Assembly (NCBI GenBank): GCA_007129775.1
Contig: SKUV01000178.1
Coordinates: 1-9,084 of the forward strand
Reading direction: 5' to 3'
Source of the DNA: Paracoccaceae bacterium
Lineage (GTDB): Bacteria > Pseudomonadota > Alphaproteobacteria > Rhodobacterales > Rhodobacteraceae
DNA length: 9,084 bases
Shown: positions 1 through 9,000 of the stretch, in pieces
Layout of the letters: the number at the start of each line of letters is the position of its first letter
Position numbering within the stretch: position 1 is the stretch's first letter
Made by a program: the position numbers and the translations under genes
Notes under the pieces: model-generated
The model's database searches: none
What the model saw: only the letters and a program-made list of their open reading frames with translations
Told to the model about the DNA's origin: nothing

Positions 1-3000
1 GGTTCAGCCCCGATTGCGGCTGCAAGAAAATATCGCCGCGGGTGGTGAACAGGGACCGGCCATCGAGTTCGAGCGCCGCTGTGGCGATGACGATGTCACC
101 GCCTTCCGAAAATTCGAGATTGGTGCCCAGCCGCAAGGTGCCCGCGCCGGTGGCGCGGAAGTCGTTGGGCAGCCCGTTCTTGGGCGGCTCGAACGCGACA
201 AGCCGCGCCTCCGTGTCCGAGGCGACGAAGAAATCGACAGCACCCGCGGCCGAGAGCGTCACGTCAACCGCCCCCCCGCCGAACGCGGCGATTTCCGGCG
301 CGATCAGCGGCCGCGTGTTGTCGCCCAGCCGCCCGTCAGGCGCCGCGAGCGCGATCGTGCCGGCGCGCACATTCGGCCCCGGCACCCCGGAGGCCGCGCG
401 CAGGTTTCCGCCATGGGCCGAGATCGACACCAGTCCGGGCGAAAACACCTGCCCCAGGCGCAGATTACCCGCCCCGGCGATATGGATATCCTTGGCCCCG
501 CGGGCATCGACGAAGCTGCCCGCGAAAGGTGTGGAGACAATCATCGGCGCATCGGGCGCACCGATGCCGCCCGCGCCGGATTCGAGCAGGATCTCGCGGC
601 CCTCGACCTTGTCGAATACCTGCATGCCGGGCGTGTCGGGAAGGTTCTTGCCGCCGAACAAGAGCCCCTCGGCCGAAACGATGCGCACGATGTCGCCGCC
701 GGTGGCGCGTTCGATGATGATCGTCTGTTCCGAGCCCAGCAGCAGATCATCGCCCGCCTCGGCGATCACGTGGCCGGTGGCGGCGATGTCCACATCCTCC
801 AGCATGCGCAGTTCGACCCCGCCCTCGATGGGGATCAGGTCGGTCCGCTCGGCGGCCCAGAGCGCGGCGATGGTCATCTCGTCCAGAACATCGCCGGCCT
901 TGAGGATGATCGGGTCTTCGCGGTTGCCGATGCTGCGCTGGGCGATCAGGGTCACGCGGTTGCCGATGACGTTGGGCACCTCGATCCGCGGGTCGGTATC
1001 CGTCGCGTCCGAGAAGAACTCGGCGCGCAGGCCGCGTTGCAGACGCTCTTCCGACAGGAAGACCTCGGCGTTGCGCGCGGCCAGGAGATCAGGGTCCACG
1101 CTGACCCGCGACGGATCATAGGGCTGGTCGCCGTATTTCAGATAGATCCAGTGATAGCTGTCCGTGCGCTCTTTCGCCTCGGCCACGATCCGTTCTTCGG
1201 GGATGCCGGCGTCGATCAGGGCGTTGAACTCGTCTTCGCTGAACTTGAAATCGAAATTCGGGTCATAGTCGAGGTATTCGAACTGCGGGCCGTCCTCGCG
1301 GAACCGCTCCAGGTCGACCTCCACGGGAACGCGGCGCAGGGCCCAATGGGCCTCGTAGGCGTCGATTTCGGCGGCCAGCAGATCGACGCTGTTCTCGGCT
1401 ATGGCAGCGGCGTCGCGTTCGGGATCGCCGGTGGCGACAAGGCCCAGATCTTCCCACAGCGCCTCCAGCAGGCCCGCCACGGCGCGGCGGTCGATGGTTT
1501 CGCTGCCGTCGCGGTCGAGGATGCGGCCGGTGGCGGCGCGCAACCAGACATCGCCGGTCAGCGATTCCACCTGCCCCAGCATCAGGTTGCCCGCGGGCGC
1601 CTCGATCCAGATGCTGCCGCGCGCGGTGGCATCCAGCCGGGCCCTGGCGTCGAGCCCCTGAAAGACACCCAGGGGCGCGCCTGCCGTACCGATGCTGCCG
1701 GATTTCGCCGTAAGATCGACAGTCAAGCCCCCAACGCCCCACCAGCCCGCGCTGGTCGGCCGGTCCGGCGCCTGAAGGATGGAGCCCGCGGATTCGAGCA
1801 CCACATTGGTGCCGGTCACCTGCAACGGCACCATGTCGCCGCGCAGGCCGCGGATCAGCACCTCGCCGCCCGCGCTGGCCGACAGCGTGCTGCCCGGGGT
1901 CTGGTCGATCTCGAGGAAGCCGGTGGTGGCGCGTTCCGTCTCGCCGCCATAGATGATCTGGCCCCAGTTGGTGGCGCCGACCGCGCGGCGGCGGATGTCG
2001 AAGCTTGCGCCGGCGACATCGACCGCGGCGTTGAATTCCGCATTGCCCAGCGCCATGGCCGACCGCACGCTGTCGGTCAGGATCGACCCGGCGGTGGAGG
2101 TCACGCGCGTATCGCCGCTGGCGTTGAAGACCTGGCTGGCAAAGCGCACATCACCGGCGCCGGTGATGTCGATATTGCCGCTTTCATGTCCCTGAAAGAC
2201 GATGGCCAGTGGCTGCGACGCCATGATCCGGTGCGTATCGAACTGCCGGATCGTTCGGACACCACCGCCCGACTGCACCAGCACCGTTTCGCGCCGGTAA
2301 TCATAGCCGTTCGCGGCAAGGTCGGAATTGTTGGAAGTGAACGAGTAGGCGATGCGATCGCGCAGATCGAAATCCTCTTCCACGCCGATGATCGCTCCGG
2401 TCACGGTATTTTCGGTGATCAGGCGCAGACGGTTGAAGCGCAGATACCAATTCCGCGGAATCACGTATTCGGCCGTCGCAGGGTCGAGGGTGATCGTTGA
2501 ATCGAAAAACGTCCACGAGCCAGCAATATTCAACAACTCGGTCCGGCTGCGCCGCACCTGACCGCCCGTCGTCATTGTATAGACGGTCTCGCGCGGCGTC
2601 AGCGGGACGATCTGCCCCGTCTCGACATCGCCGAAACCGCCCAATCTGTCACCGGTATCGACGATGCGGATGCGCCCCGAGACAGCCTCTGCCCCGGTGG
2701 AGATCGCATTGAAGACCAGCGGCAGGGACGATTGGCTTTCAACGTTCACATGGCCATAGCCATGGGCGACGATCAGCCGCCCGCGCCCGCCCGCCAGCGG
2801 CCCGCCGGTGGACATGACTGTCCCGATCAGGTCGATCTGGCCGCCCTTGGTGACCATCGGGTCGACCTCGATCGTGCCGGTATCGACGTTATACCAGACC
2901 GAGCGGTTGGCATCGATCAGGCTCAGCGCCGAGCCGCCGCCGCGCGGAAGACGGCCAAGCTGCGGATCATCGGGGTTCGGGTCCAGCCCCGGGCTGTAAA

Positions 3001-6000
3001 GCAGGATACGCCCGGTCTCGATCTGATTGGCGACAAGGTATTGCGCGATGGCCGCATCGATCCCTGAGCCGATCAGCGCATACCAATTGGTCTCGCCCGA
3101 CTGGATGGTGCCGTCGATATTGATCACCTGCGCGCTGATGAACACGTTGCCCAGCGCGCGCAGCGTGCCCGGCGTGGCGACGTCGCGCACGAATTCGCCG
3201 GGGTTCTGGATCGTCCACTGATCCAGGTTTCCGGTCTGACCGCGATAGCCCAGATAGGCTTGATGGCTCAGACCCTCCCACTGCTCGAACCAGTCGCGGT
3301 AAAGGCCGCGCGGGTCGCGCCCGAAGCTCTGCACGCCTTGCCCGCCGACGAGGAAGAAATCCCCGCCCGATTCGATGGTCACGGATTTGCCCGCCACCTC
3401 TGCCCCCAGCACGAGGATGGAGCCATCCAGCGTCGTCACCCCGATGGCCCCGCCAAGGTTTTCCACATCGCCGGTGATCAGGATATCGGCCGGCAATTCG
3501 CCCGCCGCCGCCACATGGGTGCCGGTGATGGTGATCACCGGGTCACTGCCGCTTGTGGTCAGCAACGAGAAGGCGGCCACGCCGCCCTCCTGCTGCGCCA
3601 GCGCGTTCAGGTCGGCATTGGTTTCCACGGGGATGAAGTTCATCCGGATCAGCCCGGCCTCGCGGAAGGGGATCTCGGCGCCCGCGATCTCCATCGTCGC
3701 CGGAGAGGCGTTGACCACCGTGATCGAGGCATCGCCGCCGCGCGCGATCAGGCTGCCGGTGCCTTCCATTCGCCGGGTCACGAGGTCGATATTGCCGCCC
3801 GCGGCAAAGAGTTCGGACACAAAGACGTAATCGCCCCGCGCACCTGCCCCGCCCAGCGCGTCGAGCCGGCGTTCGATTTCATCGATTTCTTCCAGCAGGG
3901 GCGCATAGGGGTCGAAGCCCGCGGCGATCAGGGCATCCCGCTCGGCGTAAAGCTCGTCCAGATATTCGGCCAGCGCGGTATTGCGCAGCCGGTTTTCCTG
4001 ATAGCTTACAAAGACCCCTTCCGAGGCGCCTCCAAGCGTGACCTCGCCATCCTCGTCGATCAGCACCGACAGATCGCCATAGGCACCGGCCTCGATCTGC
4101 CCGTCGATCCGCATGCGCGCACGGCTGTTCACAACGGATAGCCCGCCCTCGAGATCGGGGTTGTATTCACCCGAGATGATCGCGCCCAGGGCGCCGGTGA
4201 TCACGCTCAGCGCGTTGCGGATGCTGAAAAAGCCGTAAGCGTCTACAAAGCCCGCCTCGGAGACCAGTTCGACATCGCGCGCGGCACGGATGCTCGCGTC
4301 TTCGCGCATCGTCACTAACGGATCGACGGTGGCGCGCGCCTCGGCCCAGTTCATCACCAGCGGAAGGAGGTCGGGCGAGTTGTTGATCACCCGCACCTCG
4401 GCATTCAGCGCGACGGTCTGGAAACCGGTCTCGTCGCGCCCGGCCAACAGGCGGACCGAGCCGCGGTCGCTGTCGATCGCGGCATCGCCGCGCAGGTCGA
4501 TCCGCGGGCGGATGACGGCATCGACGAAGGCACGGCCGCGCGGCTGCGCCAGCACGAGCGACCAGGTGCGCACGAAGGTTTCCGCCCGCGCAACGATGTC
4601 GTTGCGGTTGACGACGACCACATCGCCGACGCCCCACAGCCGCGCATCTTCGATCAGAACATTGGCGCGGCGGTGTTCGATATCGATATTGGTTTCGACC
4701 CGCGGGTAATTCGCGACGCCGCCGGTGGTGATCCGGCCCAGATCGGTCACATCGGTGTTGGTGGTCAGCGCCACGCGGATGCCATCGCCGCGGTGGAAGG
4801 GCGAGCGGAATTCGCGCAAGGTCGCGCCGCCGCCGATGGTCAGTTGCGTGTCGATCTCGATGTTCAGATGGGTCTCCAGACCGGTGACGCCGACGCCAGC
4901 GGCAAAGCCGTTGCTGCGCGCGGTATAATCGAAGGCCCCCGCCAGCGGGGTGTTCGGCGCGAAAAAGGTCTGATCCCGCACGAAGGCGTTACGCAAAAAG
5001 GTCTGGTTGGCCAGCACGTTGATCGTTGGTGCCGTGATATCGGCCTCCACCACGGTCACCAGCCGCGCCGGGGCGCTCAGCGAAGCCGTGCCCACATCGG
5101 TCAGCAGGCGCACACGCGCGCCCTCGAAAACGCTCAGGCGGGTGGCGTTCAGACGGCTGTCGAACTGGCTGCGCCGGTCGCCGCCCACGGTGACGGTGCC
5201 GACAACCGTGCCGACCGGACCGCCGCGCAGGATCATGCGGGTATCGGGGTTGATCTCCAGAATGGCCGTGGCGCTGTCGGCGACACCGAAGGCGCCCTTG
5301 CCGGATATCGTGTCTGCGAAGGAGGTATCGCGTCCCAGCGCGCGCACCGTCACATCGCCATGGCTGAGCACACCGTTCACTGTCGTCAGTTCCACCCCGA
5401 CGGTGGAATTCATCTCGACCTTGCTGCGCGTCAGCCCCTTGGCCGCCGCGCCCGAAATGGCCACGCCGGTGCTGGCCGCAAGCCCGCGGGAATTGCCCTG
5501 CGCCTCGACCCGCACATTGCCGTGGATGGACTCGATCGACTGGGCCGTCAGCAGGATCTCGCTGCGCCCGTCGTAAAGCGTGTCGGAATAGGCGCCCGCG
5601 CCCGCCGCACCGGTCGAGAGTGCGCTGGATTGCGCAAAGGTCGACACAAGGCCCGCCGCGCTCGCCGCCATGCCTTCGGCATCGCGCGAGATGACCGAGA
5701 CGCTGCCGCCCACAAGCGTGGTGCCGTTGCCCAGCACCTGCGCCACCGCCGTGCGTTCGGCCCTCGCCCATGACAGCCCCGCCGCGGCGCCACCCGCAAT
5801 GGTCGCCGCATTGGCCTCGGCCGACACCTCGCCCGCGTTCACCGCCTCGATGGTCAGCACGCCATCCGCCGCGCTCAGCAGCGCCGTGCCCAGATTGACC
5901 GTGGCAAGCGAGCGGTCGCGCGCGGTGCTGACCACCCCGGCAAGCCCCGCCGCAACGCCACCCGCCGCGGCGATCCCGCGGGTTTCCACGTTGCCTTCCC

Positions 6001-9000
6001 GGCGCGCGGCAACCTCGATACTCGGGCCGAAAATCTGCGCATCGTCCAGCAATGTGCGCACGTTGCTGTCGCGGATGGTGGACTGATAGGTGGCGCCAAT
6101 CCCGGCGCCCCCGCCCGCCATGGCAAAGTTGCTGGCCCGCGCCACCCCGACTTCGGAGCTTATGATCCGCACATCGCCTTCGGCGATGATGCTGACACTT
6201 CCCTCCAGCACCACGTTGACCGACCGTGCGATTCGTGCGCTGGAAATCGCCGCCGCGCCCGCAATCAGGCCCGCAGACCCGGCATAGGCGTTCTGGTCGC
6301 CATCGTTGCTAATGACCCGCGCCTTGATGTTAACGCCCCCGCCTGCGGTCAGTTGCGCACCGTCCTCGATCCGCGTGGCCACGTTGGAGCCGCGCTTGAG
6401 AACGGTGATCCCGCCGGATATCGCCGCGACCGTCGCGACAGCGCCCGCACCGGCCGTCATCTCGATCTCGCCCTGCTCGATCGCCTCGACCCGGATGCTA
6501 CCGCCCGCCTCGATCACCGCGCCCGCGCCCACCACCGCGCGGATCGCATCGGTCTGCGCATCGGCATAGATGTCTTCGAGGTTCATGGACTGCCGGTCGG
6601 CCGCCGCCTCGCGCATCACATTGCCCGTCTGGGCGTCCTTTTCGGTCAGATCCGCGCGCCCGGCCGGGCGGTTCTCTTCATCCCGGACCTCCTTATCGTA
6701 GGGATCGTTGCGCATTGAAGAGGTGACGATCCTGCCGCGCTCCCGCGTCTGCTCCTCTTCTTCGTCATTCAGCCGGTCGTCGGAACTGGCGGCGAAGCTG
6801 GCGATGATCGCAGCCCCGGCAAAGCCGGCAAAGCCGCCGGCACTACCGACCACCGCACGCGCATTCAGATCACGCTGGCCATTCGCCCAGATCTGGACGG
6901 AATCGCGCGCGCGCAGGACAGACCCGTCACCTACCCCGGCAAAGACGGTGTTGCGCACATTGGTCACGCCGATCGAGGCACCGACCCCGGCAATCCCCCC
7001 GGCGGCGACGGCGCCGAGCATCATGTCCTGCTCGAAGATCTGCAACGCAGTCACGTTGATCGCACTCGGCCGAAGCGTGGGCGATTGCCCGATCTGCACA
7101 TTCTGACCGACACGGGCCAGCACGCGCTGCTCGAAGGCGGAAATGATGGTCGATCCAGAGATCCCGAGCGCGGCGGCAACGCCAGCCGACCGCGCCCGCG
7201 AGACGGACTCGAGCCGCGAACTCGCCGCGATATTGACGGACCGCCCCGCCGCGATGGTGACGGGCCCCGCCGGGCCCAGATCGATCACGGGCGGGCCGAA
7301 AATGTCGCCGTCATCCAGATGCAGATCAAGGTTGCGCGGCGGCAGACCATTGCCGCCCACATCGGCGATGACCTCGTCCTCGGCCTTGATGACAAGGACG
7401 GTGCCCGCGATGCCGACAATCCCCGCCACTGCGACCGTGCCGGCATTATGCTCCAAGAAGCGCGGGTTGCGCGCGGCGACGCGCACATCGCGCGCCGCCG
7501 TGATCTCGGCGTTGCGAATGCCGGCATAGGTGGCGTTGCGCGACACCAGCGATTCCACCACCCCGGCGACGCCGGCAACGCCGCCAAAGCCGCCGCTGAG
7601 CGAGAATTTCGACACGTGTTCCGGCGCAAGGGCGCGCACAACCACATCCTGGCCCGCGTTGACGATGCTGTCGTCGATCTCGGCCACGGTGGTCTTTTTC
7701 AGCGAGCCCACATCGACCAGCGCGCCGACCCCCGCACCGCCGACCCCCACGCCCAGCACCGCCGAAACCGTGCGGATATCGGTGGCATTGCCGGCGAAGA
7801 CGCCGACATCGTCTTGCGACGTGACAGCGGAGCGCGCGACGCGCGCCATCACGTTGTCACGCAGGACCAGGACCGGCACCTGAACGGCGACGCCCAGCCC
7901 GCCGCCGATCCCGCCGGTGATCGCGACACCGCGCACCTGCGTCTGGTTGTCGGCGACGACATGCACGCCGGTGCGCGTTCCCACCAGCCGGTCCATATCT
8001 TCGCGCTCGAGCGCGGCGACCCCCTGGGCCGGCGTATCCTCCGACAGGGTCCGGACCTGCGAGTCGACGATCTCGGCCAGCACGTCGGCGCGCGTGGTCA
8101 CCACCGCCACCGACACCCCGACACCGATCACGCCGCCGAAGGCGATCGCGCCGTTGACGGAACTGTCGCTGCTGGTGTCCACCACACCGCCGGAGTTCTC
8201 GATGTCATCGAATGTGGTGTTGTCGCCGCCGCCAGCGGCGCCCATCGAGCCGCCGTTGATGGCCTGCACCAGCACGGTATCACCAGCAATCACCTCGCTG
8301 TCGGCGATCCGGGCCGCCGTATCATCCTCGATCAGCGTGAGCGAGATGGAGCCCGTGATGCCGGCCGCGCCGCCAACCGACGAGCCGACGGAGGCGGATT
8401 TGAGGCTGGCCGCGCCCTCGGTCGTCACGAGCACGTTGCCGGTGGTGGTGATGTCGGAGCCCAGCACCTCGGCCCGGCTCGACCCGCGTTGCTGCGACAC
8501 GGCGATCGCCGCGCCCGCGCCCACCTGCCCGGCCACCGCGACCTGCAGAACGAAGGTGTTCATCGCCTGCGCCCGATCCGACGCGAGCACCAGATGGCCC
8601 GCGACCTCCAGCGTGGCGTCGCGCACCAGCGCCCGGGTCGTGCTTTGCGCCAGATTGACCCCGACAGAGGCCGACACCGCCACGCTGGTCGAGACGCCGC
8701 CGGTCATCGCCAGCGCCATGGAGCGGCTGCTGTCGGCGCTTTGCAGGTTCACATCGCCCTGACTATCGACGCTGGCGAAATCGATCACCGCCTCGGTCTG
8801 TGCATCAAGCTGCGACACCGCCAGCGTCGCGCCGATGGCGATGCTGCCATCGGTGGCCACGATAAGCCCGGCGATCCCGCGCGAGATCCCGTCGCTTTCC
8901 GCGGTCATGTCGATGCTGTCGGCCCGCAAGACGCTGGTCGTCGTCGAGGCGCCCTGCACCCGCGCGCGCACCAACTGGTCATGGCGGGCGATGCCCGCGC

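Noticed and set aside
14..2500. An 828-codon open frame on the plus strand, plus others in the same phase (2732-3067, 3260-4141, 4673-5773, 6353-6718).
   Set aside because: They are exactly codon-aligned antisense of the giant gene. Plus-strand stops would require TTA, CTA or TCA codons in the real gene, and these are avoided in this high-GC sequence. The translations are Arg/His/Gly-rich with no domain pattern.
4989..5771. A 260-codon minus-strand open frame, and smaller ones at 1263-1742, 2967-3281 and 4167-4637.
   Set aside because: They overlap the giant frame completely in another register and give Arg/Gly-rich sequence without structure.
7861..7935. Gly/Val/Leu-rich stretches that could be taken for membrane segments (for example residues 384-407).
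   Set aside because: Similar stretches recur once per ~53-residue unit, are Gly-rich and sit between polar strands. They fit buried beta strands, not membrane helices.
7917..8762. A 281-codon plus-strand open frame (and similar ones at 42-1121, 3375-3830, 5007-5576, 5670-6086, 7143-7529).
   Set aside because: They are Ser/Thr/Pro/Ala-rich shadow translations of the repeat gene in a third phase, with no recognisable motif and no independent regulatory sequence.
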